Shown piece after piece: positions 42,577-51,981 of a stretch of 64,000 bases of DNA; position 1 is the first letter of the stretch, and each line of letters opens with the position of its first letter. A model generated the notes under the pieces. It worked only from the letters and a program-made list of their open reading frames with translations, did no database searches and was not told the DNA's origin. The DNA comes from Methanoregula sp. (GTDB lineage Archaea; Halobacteriota; Methanomicrobia; Methanomicrobiales; Methanospirillaceae). Where the stretch lies: positions 62,001 through 126,000 of the forward strand of contig NZ_JAJRCG010000008.1 in the NCBI RefSeq assembly GCF_028679125.1. The letters are read 5' to 3'. A program made the translations under genes and the position numbers.

Positions 42577-44742
42577 TCACCTAAACCGGGAGAGTGTTGA
42601 CTGTCCCGCCATACTATCTTCATCTGCCACCGTGGATGAAGTGACTACCCGCTTCTTCTCAAGCTGGGCAAACACCTGCTCGGCTATACCCCGGCCAATG
42701 ATCTTTGAGACGCCCTCAAGGCCGGCTGCAAGGGTGGCTTCCGGGGTGGTGATACCGTTGTTGAAAAGACGGCGGGCACGGACCCGGCCGATGCCCCGGA
42801 GTTTCACCAGCGGCAGGAGCTCGCGCCGGATACCGTTCTTCATGCAGGTCTCGTACTCCCGGATCTGAGTATGAAACGCTCCTGCAAACATCCTTGAAAG
42901 CTCCCCGCTGGCATGCAGCAGCCAGTTCACGCTCTCCACCATGCCGAACACATCGCCGGGTCCCACCGAGTACCGCTCGCAGATCCGTGCATCGGGCAGT
43001 TCATCAGCCCAGTCGGTCAGGAGCATCGCTGTCTTGAGCGCACGATAAAATGCTTCCTGGTCCTCCTCCTCTTCGGGAATTGGGATCCAGAGCTCGCCTT
43101 CGTGCGTCTCAATCATATGATCGAGCGCTCCCCGGTCCGTGTTCCGGACATAGAGCTTGGGCATGTCGGGCGTGCTGCAGATGAGGTGGAGGAGACCGAG
43201 ATCGGCATACTCTTCCCGTTCGCGGAGCGTGGAGACGATCAGTGCCGCACTCCGCGGATCGATGTACAGCCGTGAGACAAGGGTACCGAACTCTGTTGCC
43301 CCGAGCGTATCACCCACCTCAAGCACCATCCCGGCATCGGTAAGGAACTTCAGGGCTGCGTCCACCGCCTTCTTCATGAGCCGGCCCTGGCGGTGCTCGT
43401 GGACATAGAAGCTCCGGTCCATGAACAGCGCGAGTTCGCCCCGCGTGCCGGCAAACCCTGATGCGATAAGGGAGAGGACGTGCGTATAGAGAGCGCTTTC
43501 CTCTGCGATCTTTGAATGGACCTCTTCGGCCGGGGCCTCGATGTACCAGTCGAAGAGTTCCTCCACCTGCCCCTCGTCCTTGGCTATCAGCACTGCCTCC
43601 CCGTAGGGATCCAGCCGGGGTCTTCCGGCCCGTCCTGCCATCTGGTGATACTCGCTCGCCGGGATGGGCTGCATTCCCTCTCCCGCTGTGAACCGGAGAT
43701 AGTCGCGGATGATCACGCGGCGTGCCGGCAGGTTCAGCCCCGCGGCAAGGGTCGGGGTGGAGGATATGCATTTGATGAACCCTTTCCGGAACCCTTCCTC
43801 AACGATCTTCCGCTCCGGCCGGCTGAGGCCGGCGTGGTGGAACGCCGCCCCGCGGGCAATGCAGGTAGCGAGGGTCTTGCCCATCTCGGTCTCTGCGGTC
43901 TTTTCTAGCTCCGTGGCGTACTCCTTCAGCGCCGGCTCCTCGCTCTTGATGGCCCCCGCAGCCCGTTTGGCAAATGCCTCGGCATTGCGGCGGGACGAGA
44001 CAAAGACAAGGCACTGCCCCCCCTCCTCGATGGTATCGAGGCAGAGGTTCAGGTCATCGAACGTCTTTGACACAACCTTTACCTTGCGCTCCCCCTCCCG
44101 GAAATGGATGCGATCCTTGCAGAAGACCCCCTGCCGGAGATCCACCGGGCGCCAGGTGCTCGTGACCAGTTCAGCGTCCAGCCATCCGGCCAGGACCTTC
44201 GGATTGCCGATGGTGGCCGAGAGCCCGATGATCTGCATGGACGGGTTCCGGTACCGCATCTTTGCTATGACCATCTCGATAACCGGGCCGCGGTTGGCGG
44301 AGTCGATCAGGTGGACCTCGTCGATCACGAGCAGGGAGATATCCGATAACCACCGGGCATTGTTGCGCAAAAGAGAGTCAACTTTCTCGCTTGTGGCAAC
44401 GATGATATCGTTCCTGCCCAGCATATCGTCCCGGCGATCAAAGTCGCCTGTTGCGATGCCGACCCGGACCCCCTTGTTGCCGAACTCCTCGAACTTCTCG
44501 CTGGCCAGTGCCTTTAAGGGAACAATGTACAGGCACTTTCCCTTGCGGGCGATCTGGCAGTGCATCGCCATCTCGGCGATAAGCGTCTTGCCGCTTGCCG
44601 TTGGTATGGCAACCAGCAGGTTCTTGCCGGCGAGCATGCCCTTATCAACACATTCTGCCTGAGGGGGATAAAGGTCTAAGAGCCCGGCACTGAGATAGTA
44701 CTGTTTCAGGTTTTCCGGAAGAGAGAGTTCACCAATCTGCAT
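42577..44742 (-). CDS. hel308: Hel308 DNA helicase
   Basis: The 721-residue superfamily 2 Ski2-like helicase has Q-motif-like [20 protein letters not shown], Walker [24 protein letters not shown], and [20 protein letters not shown]. These are followed by [17 protein letters not shown], the [17 protein letters not shown] ratchet/RecA2 motif and a C-terminal helix-hairpin-helix domain (about residues 630-700; [18 protein letters not shown]). It unwinds DNA 3'-5' and acts at stalled replication forks. I use the second ATG, since [11 protein letters not shown] is the standard family start and the longer N-terminus is Cys-rich and atypical. A TATA-like site lies upstream. Confidence 0.94.
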   Translation of the reverse strand: MQIGELSLPENLKQYYLSAGLLDLYPPQAECVDKGMLAGKNLLVAIPTASGKTLIAEMAMHCQIARKGKCLYIVPLKALASEKFEEFGNKGVRVGIATGDFDRRDDMLGRNDIIVATSEKVDSLLRNNARWLSDISLLVIDEVHLIDSANRGPVIEMVIAKMRYRNPSMQIIGLSATIGNPKVLAGWLDAELVTSTWRPVDLRQGVFCKDRIHFREGERKVKVVSKTFDDLNLCLDTIEEGGQCLVFVSSRRNAEAFAKRAAGAIKSEEPALKEYATELEKTAETEMGKTLATCIARGAAFHHAGLSRPERKIVEEGFRKGFIKCISSTPTLAAGLNLPARRVIIRDYLRFTAGEGMQPIPASEYHQMAGRAGRPRLDPYGEAVLIAKDEGQVEELFDWYIEAPAEEVHSKIAEESALYTHVLSLIASGFAGTRGELALFMDRSFYVHEHRQGRLMKKAVDAALKFLTDAGMVLEVGDTLGATEFGTLVSRLYIDPRSAALIVSTLREREEYADLGLLHLICSTPDMPKLYVRNTDRGALDHMIETHEGELWIPIPEEEEDQEAFYRALKTAMLLTDWADELPDARICERYSVGPGDVFGMVESVNWLLHASGELSRMFAGAFHTQIREYETCMKNGIRRELLPLVKLRGIGRVRARRLFNNGITTPEATLAAGLEGVSKIIGRGIAEQVFAQLEKKRVVTSSTVADEDSMAGQSTLSRFR

Positions 44743-44761
44743 GTCACACCCTGTGCAAAAC

Positions 44762-44885
44762 CCCATCAATTCCACTGAAAACAAAGAGAATTTTGGTTTG
44801 TTTGGATAAAACTAATGAATAAATGGAATTATTCTCCACTGGAAATGTAGCATAACGCATATATACGATCTCGAGATTTTAATGG
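44762..44885 (-). promoter_or_regulatory. Promoter of hel308 with ORB-like boxes
   Basis: The minus strand has a TATA-like CGTATATATGCG at 44856-44867, upstream of hel308. Two degenerate ORB-like words occur nearby on the plus strand: TTCCACTGAAAACAAAGAG at 44769-44787 and TCTCCACTGGAAATGTAGC at 44832-44850. The first shares most of the ORB word but has lost the G-run; the second has the symmetric TCCACTGGA core only. This could be an Orc1/Cdc6 binding site of low affinity or chance similarity. Confidence 0.35.
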
Positions 44886-44889
44886 CAAA

Positions 44890-45435
44890 TCAATAGTAAT
44901 AACTGATCATATCCTGCTTGGACTCTTTCTTCTTCTTGTCCAGGAATGCAAAGACATTCTCGTGGGGCACACCCTCGATCAACATGTCGATCGCAGCCCG
45001 TGCGGTCTTTAATGGTTCGGGATAGCCGATCAGGGCGATCGTCTTGCCGAACACGGAGACCTCCACTTCGGTCATATCCTCGATCTGTTCCCGGGCCCTG
45101 CCATCCTTGCCGATGATCCGGCCCCTGAGCCGGTCCAGCTGCCGGGGGGTGTCTACCATACCGGACAGATCGATCACTTCGAGCAGGAGATCCTCATCCT
45201 CGATCATCTGGAATGCCCGCTCGGGTGAGAACCCGCGGTTGATGGCATTGATGATCTCCACAGCCCTGAGGAGCGGGATGGTATTCTCTTCGGTCCCTTC
45301 CACCTTGACAATCCCCTCCTTGCTGTCGATGGTGATGGTCGTGTGGGTCCGAGTTTCCAGTTCCTTTTTGGTTGCGCCACTCTTGCCAATCAGGACGCCA
45401 ACCCTGGTTCCGTTAATTTTTACTTCCTGCTCCAT
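44890..45435 (-). CDS. KH-domain RNA-binding protein (Dim2/Pno1-like)
   Basis: The 181-residue protein has two KH-type folds. The first has VGVLIGKSGATKKELETRTH (about residues 12-31), and the second has RLRGRIIGKDGRAREQIEDM (about 103-122) followed by VSVFGKTIALIGYPEPLKTA. Dim2/Pno1 proteins act in small-subunit rRNA maturation and pair with the Rio kinases. The gene lies directly downstream of rio1 on the same strand, as is usual in archaea, which supports a ribosome-assembly role. It ends in a lysine-rich tail. Confidence 0.92.
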   Translation of the reverse strand: MEQEVKINGTRVGVLIGKSGATKKELETRTHTTITIDSKEGIVKVEGTEENTIPLLRAVEIINAINRGFSPERAFQMIEDEDLLLEVIDLSGMVDTPRQLDRLRGRIIGKDGRAREQIEDMTEVEVSVFGKTIALIGYPEPLKTARAAIDMLIEGVPHENVFAFLDKKKKESKQDMISYYY

Positions 45436-45501
45436 GTCAAATCTCCCCTTGGTATTTTGTAATAATTCCCTGGATACACTGGCGATACCCGTGATCGAAC
45501 G

Positions 45502-46290
45502 TCACGGCTCCGCGGCATTCAGCCCGGTCACCGCATTGAAGATCTCAACATCGTTCCGGACATCGCAGCGGTTTTTAAAGAACCGGTTGATGTTCCTGAT
45601 ATCCCGCATCAGGAACGGGAGGGCACGGGGGTGATCACGGGTGACGGACTGGCCCATATCTATGAGATATGGTTTGTCGCTGTATAATATATTGAACTCG
45701 CTTAAATCAGCATGCACCAGCTCGGCTTTCTTGTAAAGAGTATCGATCGTACTCATAATCTGGGCGTACGTCTCCGCAGGATCCTCCAGTTTAACATTGC
45801 GGAGCTGGGGATATGGGATCTCGCCCTCGCCCAGGAAGGACATGATCAGGATGTTCCGGTCCCAGACCAGGGGTTCGGGAACATCTATCCCGGCATCCCG
45901 GGCCCGGACAAGGTTGGAGAACTCCTTTCTTGTCCAGGCAAAGATCAGCTCCTTTTTTGCCTTTTTTACATGGGAGAAACGCCGGTCTCCCACGATATAG
46001 GAGCTCATCGTGGTGAAATTGGCGGTCTGGATCCGGTAGATCTTGATGGCAACGCCCACCCCATCCCGTTCAGCATAGAAGACATTGGCTTCTTTACCGG
46101 TACTGATCGAGCCGCCGAGAACGGAGAACCACTTCTTGTGTACCAGTTTGTAGAGTGCGAGGAGGGTAACCTCATCAAAGACATCCTCCCGCACCTTGAA
46201 ATTGTTGGCATCCTTGATGCGGATCCCCATCTCTTCGAGCCGCTGGTCGAACCGGTCCAGTTCTTTATCAATGTTGGTTTCCTTTTTCAC
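45502..46290 (-). CDS. rio1: Rio1-type protein kinase
   Basis: The 262-residue protein begins with a GTG and has the RIO1 set: a short nucleotide loop GGSISTGKEANVFYAERDGV with the catalytic Lys in VAIKIYR, the catalytic VHADLSEFNILYSDKPYLID and metal-binding LIDMGQSVTRDHPRALPFLM. Rio1 phosphorylates or hydrolyses ATP during late 40S-type small-subunit maturation. tyrS lies upstream and the Dim2-like gene downstream, forming a translation-related run. The KH partner directly downstream supports the assignment. Confidence 0.95.
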   Translation of the reverse strand: MKKETNIDKELDRFDQRLEEMGIRIKDANNFKVREDVFDEVTLLALYKLVHKKWFSVLGGSISTGKEANVFYAERDGVGVAIKIYRIQTANFTTMSSYIVGDRRFSHVKKAKKELIFAWTRKEFSNLVRARDAGIDVPEPLVWDRNILIMSFLGEGEIPYPQLRNVKLEDPAETYAQIMSTIDTLYKKAELVHADLSEFNILYSDKPYLIDMGQSVTRDHPRALPFLMRDIRNINRFFKNRCDVRNDVEIFNAVTGLNAAEP

Positions 46291-46326
46291 GCGGTGCCAC
46301 CGGGTATATCAGGATTATCTATCGGA

Positions 46327-47268
46327 TTACTGGATATAGTCACGGACTGGGGCAAGGATCTCGACGAGCCCTTCCCCGCAGGCCTTCTTGAGATCCATCG
46401 GGTGGACCTCACCTTTACCATATGCAGCCTCCAGCTCAGCATAGCTGGCAAACACCCGGTCGCCGCCGAACTTCTCCGGTCTCCTGATTGTTATCTCAGG
46501 TAGCCGGGGGAAGACATGGTGCTGGAAGATCTGGAGGATGGGATTCTCAGCTATCTCGGGAGGACAGAATGCCTTCTGGCATTTCTTCCGTATCTCATCT
46601 TCTGTGTCAGCGACAGAGATATAATTGCCTTGTGATGAGGACATCTTCTTGCCGTCAAGCCCGTTTAAGATCGGCGTATGAATGCAGACCGGTGCCTTGT
46701 ACCCGAAGTGGATCAGGTGCTCGCGGGCGAGCATGTGGATCTTGCGCTGGTCGATCCCCCCGACCGCAGCATCAGCGCCCAGAAGGGCGATGTCGGCCAT
46801 CTGCATGATCGGGTACACCATCTGTGAGACCGTCGGGTTGTCCATCTGCCGCCCGACCTCGTCCATGCTCCGGGTGGCCCGGTTCAGGGTGATCTCCTGC
46901 GCGAGCCGGAGCACCAGCAGCTGGTATTCCCGGTTGAGCTGGAACTCGGATCCCAGGACATACTTCACGTTCTTCAGGCCCAGCCCCTCGAAACAGCGCT
47001 TGTTGTACTCGGCAAGCTCCCCGACCTTCTCCATGGTTCCTTTCCGGTTCAGGAAGGCATGGAGGTCGGCAAGCAGCACGGTGACTTCAAAACCGGCAGC
47101 CTGGAGATCCACGAGTTTGTTGATCGTGACAAGGTGGCCGAGATGGATCTCGCCGCTCGGCTCGTAACCGGCATAAACCCGTTTTGTGGGTTGTAAAAGT
47201 AACGCCCGGAGATCGTCATCGGTGACGACTTCGACAGTGTTCCGGGTAACACGCTCGTATGCGTCCAT
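46327..47268 (-). CDS. tyrS: Tyrosyl-tRNA synthetase, archaeal type
   Basis: The 313-residue protein has AGYEPSGEIHLGHLVTINKL (HIGH-like motif), then DIALLGADAAVGGIDQRKIH, and NGLDGKKMSSSQGNYISVAD (KMSKS-like). Archaeal TyrRS is short because it lacks the bacterial C-terminal domain. I use the ATG at 47268, since the extra 31 in-frame residues upstream are low complexity and would overlap gap. It attaches tyrosine to tRNA-Tyr in the cytoplasm. It lies 25 bases after the gap stop codon and 36 bases before rio1. Confidence 0.95.
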   Translation of the reverse strand: MDAYERVTRNTVEVVTDDDLRALLLQPTKRVYAGYEPSGEIHLGHLVTINKLVDLQAAGFEVTVLLADLHAFLNRKGTMEKVGELAEYNKRCFEGLGLKNVKYVLGSEFQLNREYQLLVLRLAQEITLNRATRSMDEVGRQMDNPTVSQMVYPIMQMADIALLGADAAVGGIDQRKIHMLAREHLIHFGYKAPVCIHTPILNGLDGKKMSSSQGNYISVADTEDEIRKKCQKAFCPPEIAENPILQIFQHHVFPRLPEITIRRPEKFGGDRVFASYAELEAAYGKGEVHPMDLKKACGEGLVEILAPVRDYIQ

Positions 47269-47293
47269 TAAAAAATATGGGTGATGCCGGGAG

Positions 47294-48325
47294 TTAATGG
47301 TTATTCTGGATGGTTTTGAAATTGAGGGCTGCGTTCGTTGCGGCGATGGATTTGGCCGCATCCTTCTCCCCGCCCATCATTGCGCGGATCGCATCAACGT
47401 TCTCGACAACAACATCTGCTTCCTGGTGGATGGCCTGGAAGAAGCAGAGCTCGTTCTTGCTCGCATAGATAGAGTCCTCGAAGATACAGTTCTCCCAGAG
47501 ATCGGAGCGCTGCCGGCCAAGGTCCATGGCGAACTCCTTGAGTTCGGCGGTACTCTTGATGCCGGCAGCCTTCTTGATGAGGCCGAGACGGGGGTGCTTG
47601 TTGATGAGCCCGATGACCTGCTCTTTGCTGACAGGCTTCTTCGTGCTCATCTGGATCGCGTGCATGTGCATCATCGTGGTCGGGACGATCATGGCCATGG
47701 TGGTGATGGAGATGTGGGGCAGCACTGAGAGAACATCCGGGCCGTGGTGGCTCGGAACCGTGACCGGATCCAGGACAATTGCATCGATGGGTCCCTTCTT
47801 GATCTCGCCCGGGTCGGACCCGCGCCGGACCATGATGGCATGGACGTGGGTGACCCCGAACTCCTTGTCGATCTCATTGATGATCCGGCAGAGGCCGGTG
47901 GTATTGCAGGAGACCACCCGGACAAACTGCCGTCCGATTGCGTCCTTGTAGTTGCAGGAGGAGTTGAAAGAGAACCCGGCCAGTTCGTGCTCCTCGCCAC
48001 CCTGCCAGAGCGCCTTCTTCCCGAGCATCTCGTACATCGCCTTATTCGTTGCACCGACTTTTCCGGGCGTTGCATCGACCACGACATCTGCCGCCTTGCA
48101 CATCTCCTCGACACTGCCGGCGACCTTGAGGCCGGCCTTCTCGAATGCCTCCTTCTTCGAGAGATCAGCGATATAGAGCGGGTATCCCCGCTGTTTTGCA
48201 ACAAAGGCCTCGGCACTCGGGCGTGTCTTGGAGACGCCGACCACCTTCATGTCTTTCTGAGCAGCCACTGCATCGGCAACGCGCTTACCGATGGTCCCGT
48301 ACCCGTTGATGGCAACCTTGATCAT
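47294..48325 (-). CDS. gap: Type II glyceraldehyde-3-phosphate dehydrogenase
   Basis: The 343-residue protein has VAINGYGTIGKRVADAVAAQ for nucleotide binding, the catalytic Cys in VVSCNTTGLCRIINEI, and HAIMVRRGSDPGEIKKGPID. This is the archaeal type II enzyme, used in both directions of glycolysis and gluconeogenesis; methanogens mostly use it for gluconeogenesis. I use the internal ATG (MIKVAINGYG) since an in-frame run upstream of about 80 residues has no family match. It is the promoter-proximal gene of a leftward run: gap, tyrS, rio1, KH gene, hel308, cgi121. Confidence 0.95.
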   Translation of the reverse strand: MIKVAINGYGTIGKRVADAVAAQKDMKVVGVSKTRPSAEAFVAKQRGYPLYIADLSKKEAFEKAGLKVAGSVEEMCKAADVVVDATPGKVGATNKAMYEMLGKKALWQGGEEHELAGFSFNSSCNYKDAIGRQFVRVVSCNTTGLCRIINEIDKEFGVTHVHAIMVRRGSDPGEIKKGPIDAIVLDPVTVPSHHGPDVLSVLPHISITTMAMIVPTTMMHMHAIQMSTKKPVSKEQVIGLINKHPRLGLIKKAAGIKSTAELKEFAMDLGRQRSDLWENCIFEDSIYASKNELCFFQAIHQEADVVVENVDAIRAMMGGEKDAAKSIAATNAALNFKTIQNNH

Positions 48326-48939
48326 ACAATCGTACATTGCGCCGGAATAGAAAAAACTATGCGAAATGTTTGCGTCGTCCACCAGACAAAAATGACAGGA
48401 TACGATCCGATCCTGAAAATTCTTGCATCTCACTATCCCAACGCACTCCGCCTCCTCCGGGAGACACCCTGGCGCGGGAGGGGAGCTGGCATAGGTTTCG
48501 AAACCGGTTTCCCCATGAGAATCACGATCAAAAGAACGGGTGATGGGGGGGTCGCATGGGTACACTTTTCCGGCCCGGCCCCGGGGCGGTTATGTGATTT
48601 TACGTCATAAATTTTTAATCCTGACCTTCAGTCGCGGACTGCAAAGATACAACTGTACCCACGCGACCCCCCCTCAGCGGTTCCTGGTTTTGAACAAAAA
48701 AGCATCAGTTTCACGTCATAAAATTGGAATGGGCGTGGTGCTGGAGGGTGAGGGGGGTCGCGTGGGTACAGAAAAATTTCTCCCTGTACGATGGGTTGTA
48801 GCAGCATTTCTCCCAGATTTTTCCGGCGAACTTCTTCGCTGGAACACGGAAGATCTACCTGAATACACGAAACATCCCCGCGGTTTTAGCAGGTAAAATA
48901 CGGGTCTCCTGAATAAAAAAAGAAAAAATCTGGATGGGC
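48326..48939. repeat. Gene-free patch with interspersed repeats
   Basis: Between gap and tsr3 a motif GGGGGGTCGCRTGGGTACA occurs three times: 48545-48564 (plus), 48654-48673 (inverted) and 48752-48770 (plus). TTTnACGTCATAAA occurs twice, at about 48598-48611 and 48709-48723. The two motif types alternate. Two weak plus-strand ORFs overlap this patch (48392-48610 and 48540-48896), neither with a recognised family; the first, starting MTGYDPILKILASHYPNALR, has the more protein-like opening. The arrangement could be a small mobile-element remnant or a protein-binding array. Confidence 0.55.
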
Positions 48940-49431
48940 TCAGATGAACAGCGCCTGGTACCTGACAACTTCCGTGCTGTCCCTGGCCGAAGCATAGAGT
49001 TCCAGCGGTTCCTTGTTCACTTCAAGGAACCGGATTCCCCAGTTCACCTTCGAGAGGAGCTCGCCCGCCCGCTCCTGTTCGCCCATGATATAGAGTGCTG
49101 CTGCAACAGCCTCAACCGAGGTGAGTTTGCAGGGCTTGCCGAAATTGACGGGATTTGCCGCCATCAGGAACGGGAGCGCCCTGCGTATCCGCCACGAACT
49201 GATAGCCCCGGTATCCAGCACCTCCCACGAACAGTCCAGCACCGTAATGGATTTTACGAACCGGTCCGCGGGAGACAATGCCTGCTCTGCTGTGGGATCG
49301 AGGATCAGGGTATTCCTGGGGACCTGTGACAGGGTCTTGAAAATCTTGAGAAATCCCGCCCGCTCCAGTTTCTTGACCGTGCACTTACGGGGATCGCAGC
49401 TGTTGTCCCGGTAGGCAAACAGGGGTATCAT
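48940..49431 (-). CDS. tsr3: Tsr3-type rRNA aminocarboxypropyltransferase
   Basis: The 163-residue protein (DUF367 with an RLI-like N-terminus) has MIPLFAYRDNSCDPRKCTVK, LDCSWEVLDTG, then RRALPFLMAANPVNFGKPCK and LTSVEAVAAALYIMGEQERA. Tsr3 transfers the 3-amino-3-carboxypropyl group from S-adenosylmethionine to a pseudouridine of the small-subunit rRNA. Length matches archaeal members. Only 31 bases separate its start from that of the divergent fusion gene, so the two promoters must overlap the opposite gene's 5' end or both be leaderless. Confidence 0.9.
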   Translation of the reverse strand: MIPLFAYRDNSCDPRKCTVKKLERAGFLKIFKTLSQVPRNTLILDPTAEQALSPADRFVKSITVLDCSWEVLDTGAISSWRIRRALPFLMAANPVNFGKPCKLTSVEAVAAALYIMGEQERAGELLSKVNWGIRFLEVNKEPLELYASARDSTEVVRYQALFI

Positions 49432-49462
49432 TGATCATCTGTGCGTGTCAACACTCTAAATA

Positions 49463-50320
49463 ATGTACGTGCTCTGCAGTCCCTGCATACTCAACCCGAC
49501 ACTCCGTGCTGACGGCATCACGAAACCTTCGGATATCGAGGCATTTGAGCGCACGAAAGTACGCTGTGATGCCTTCGGGATAACAATGATCCCGCTGCCC
49601 TGCCCGGAGACGATCTTTCTGGGCCCTGCCCGGAAGCCGGGCACCTTCCTTGAACGACTGGACAGCCCTGCATTTTCCCGGCTGCTGGACAATCTGGAAG
49701 AACAGGTCAGCGATATCATCTCGAAGAATGGGCCGCCGCTCTGTATTATCGGGGTCAACTCATCGCCTACCTGCGGGGTGACCAGTACGTATTACGGAAG
49801 CAGGGGCGATGAACCTCCAAAACGGGCCGGGCGGGGTGTCTTCCTCTCCCGGTTTCCCGGGATCCCTGCCATCGATACAATCACGTTCTCCCGCTACCGG
49901 GTCTATCTCGCCGCACCGCTCTTCTCGGAAGCCGAACGCTCCTATAATGCCCACATTGGAAGGCTCCTGAAAGAGAACCTCTTCTCTGTCCACCTGCCGC
50001 AGGAGCTGGGTGACGATTCAGCGGGCCGGATCCAGAACGTGCAGGACCGGCTCTTTGCCGCCAACAAAAAAGCCCTTGAAGAGGCCGACATCGTGGTTGC
50101 CATCATCGATGGTGCGGATGCTGATTCCGGCACCGCGTGGGAGATGGGATACGCGTTTGCACAAGGGAAACCGGTGATAGCCCTCAGGACGGATTTCCGC
50201 CATGTCGGTGCCTGCGAACGGGTCAACCTGATGCTCGAACAGGCGTCCACGGTCGTCACCACACAGGAACACCTGCTGGCAGCCCTCAACGCCCCGCTGC
50301 TGGTGAAAGAAGATCGATAA
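49463..50320 (+). CDS. TudS/DUF523-like domain fused to nucleoside 2-deoxyribosyltransferase
   Basis: The 285-residue protein joins two families. The N-terminal part (about residues 1-110) has CSPCILNPTLRADGI, IPLPCPETIFLGPARKPGTF and CIIGVNSSPTCGV, matching the Cys-containing layout of DUF523/2-thiouracil desulfurase (TudS), in which such cysteines bind an iron-sulfur cluster. The C-terminal part (about 145-275) has VYLAAPLFSEAERSYNAHIG, EEADIVVAIIDGADADSGTA and WEMGYAFAQGKPVIALRTDF, the nucleoside 2-deoxyribosyltransferase fold with its Asp and Glu catalytic region. The pair would suit removal or exchange of a modified base on a deoxynucleoside; this is inference. A third region near residue 120 is linker. 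Confidence 0.8.
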   Translation: MYVLCSPCILNPTLRADGITKPSDIEAFERTKVRCDAFGITMIPLPCPETIFLGPARKPGTFLERLDSPAFSRLLDNLEEQVSDIISKNGPPLCIIGVNSSPTCGVTSTYYGSRGDEPPKRAGRGVFLSRFPGIPAIDTITFSRYRVYLAAPLFSEAERSYNAHIGRLLKENLFSVHLPQELGDDSAGRIQNVQDRLFAANKKALEEADIVVAIIDGADADSGTAWEMGYAFAQGKPVIALRTDFRHVGACERVNLMLEQASTVVTTQEHLLAALNAPLLVKEDR

Positions 50321-50426
50321 TATCATTACCGGATACCTGCGACACGGGATTAAATCCTTAAAAATCCCCGGAAAACACAGTGCAACAAACTATATGGGAA
50401 TATTTACGCAATAATACTGAGTTGTC

Positions 50427-51959
50427 ATGGCGAAGAAACGTGAGGAGCGGGAAGACCGGAAGAAAAAGACCGGCAACAGTATCTGCGATCTGGATGACGG
50501 TTTTGTTGCGCCCGGATTTTCGTTTCGGAACCTTTCCTTTGCCTCCGTGAAAAATATCCTTATCCACAGCCGGTACGTCCAGATCCTCCTCTCCCTCACG
50601 ATCATCGGCGCCATCCTCCGGTTTGTCAATCTCGGCTTCAACTCCCTCTGGTTGGATGAAGCCTCGACCTACCAGTTCGCCATCAAGTCGATTCCCGCGA
50701 TCTGGCAGGCAACAACCGGCGGGGAGTTCAACCCCCCCCTCTTCTACTGGATCGAGCATTTCATGCTCATGTTCGGGAACAACGAGGTTGTTCTCAGGTT
50801 TGTGCCGGCGCTTGCAGGTATCCTGACCATCCCGCTCATCTATCTCATCGGAAAGGAGTTTGTTGACCGGAATGTCGGCATCATTGCGGCAGCGATATGC
50901 ACCATCTCCCCGTTCCTGCTCTTCTACTCCCAGGAAGCCCGGGCCTACTCCCTGGGGCTCTTCTTCATTGCATTCGCCATGGTTTTCTTCCTCAAAGCCA
51001 TGAAGACCAATGAGCTGTCATCCTGGCTGCTCTTCGGCGTTCTTTCTGCACTGGCCCTCTGGGCTCATTTCTATACCATTGTCGTGACGGGCTCCCTTCT
51101 CCTGTACGCTCTTATCGTTAAGATCCCCGACCTGAGGAAGGATATCCGGGAGATCAAATACCTCGTTGCAGCCGGGGTAGTCTTTGTCGTTGTCAGCCTG
51201 CCGCTGCTCTTTGTCGCACTTCAGCTCTTTACCAGCAGGACAACCGGGGGCCCCTCGTTTGGCCTGCAGGGTGCCGATGTGATCATAACAACCTTCCAGC
51301 AGCTCTCCGGTTTCTCTGCGATGGTGATGTTCCTCTTCCTGCTCCTCTTCGTGGTGGGTGTCATGCAGGCATTCCACCTTGACAGGAACAAAGGCATCTT
51401 CCTTGTGGCGCTCATGGTCCTGCCCTTTGCCATCAGCTGGTTTCTCTCGTACAAGATCCCGATGGTGCCCCGCTATCTTATCATCCTGGTCCCGGTGTAT
51501 TTCATCGGGATTGCCCTTGCCTACAAACCCGTTTACGGGTTGATCAGCAACCGGGGTGTGGTGTATGGTTTCATCGCGTTACTGGTCCTGCTCAGTGTCA
51601 CCACCCCGTTCTTCTCCAGTTATTACACATCCTATTCCAAGGAGGACTGGAGAGGATTTGCCGGGCAAGTCCGGCAGGCAGCCCAGCCCGGGGATGCCAT
51701 AGTCTTTGTTCCCGGGTATATCAGCCAGCCGTTTGATTATTACTACTCCAATGCCACTGAGGAAACCTTCGAGTACGGTGCCTCAAGTGCGGAGCAGCTG
51801 GCTGCCGTTGCAGGCAGTAATGTCAATAATACGGTATTTTATGTCGTGACCGGGGACATCAGCTCTGCCGATCCCTCGGGAGACTCCATAGCCTGGCTGC
51901 AGGAACATGCGAAAGGTGCACAAGTGACCTCGGGCATCTATCTGTTCACGAATTCCTGA
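50427..51959 (+). CDS. GT39-family membrane glycosyltransferase (ArnT/PMT-like)
   Basis: The 510-residue protein has an N-terminal cytoplasmic charged stretch (about residues 1-45), then 10 to 12 membrane segments. The catalytic acidic pair sits in the first extracellular loop: NLGFNSLWLDEASTYQF, with GEFNPPLFYWIEHFMLM following. GT39 enzymes transfer a sugar from a polyprenyl- or dolichyl-phosphate donor to lipid or protein acceptors on the outer face. The next gene, a dolichyl-phosphate sugar synthase-like enzyme, could supply the donor, so a surface glycosylation pathway is plausible. A small extracellular domain (about 400-505) closes the protein. Confidence 0.88.
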   Translation: MAKKREEREDRKKKTGNSICDLDDGFVAPGFSFRNLSFASVKNILIHSRYVQILLSLTIIGAILRFVNLGFNSLWLDEASTYQFAIKSIPAIWQATTGGEFNPPLFYWIEHFMLMFGNNEVVLRFVPALAGILTIPLIYLIGKEFVDRNVGIIAAAICTISPFLLFYSQEARAYSLGLFFIAFAMVFFLKAMKTNELSSWLLFGVLSALALWAHFYTIVVTGSLLLYALIVKIPDLRKDIREIKYLVAAGVVFVVVSLPLLFVALQLFTSRTTGGPSFGLQGADVIITTFQQLSGFSAMVMFLFLLLFVVGVMQAFHLDRNKGIFLVALMVLPFAISWFLSYKIPMVPRYLIILVPVYFIGIALAYKPVYGLISNRGVVYGFIALLVLLSVTTPFFSSYYTSYSKEDWRGFAGQVRQAAQPGDAIVFVPGYISQPFDYYYSNATEETFEYGASSAEQLAAVAGSNVNNTVFYVVTGDISSADPSGDSIAWLQEHAKGAQVTSGIYLFTNS

Positions 51960-51981
51960 AGTATCATCCGTCTGACCCACC

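Noticed and set aside
47744-48610. 288-codon plus-strand frame opposite gap running into the intergenic patch
   Set aside because: Most of it is antisense to gap. Only the last part (from an ATG at 48392) is intergenic, with no recognised family; mentioned in the intergenic entry only.
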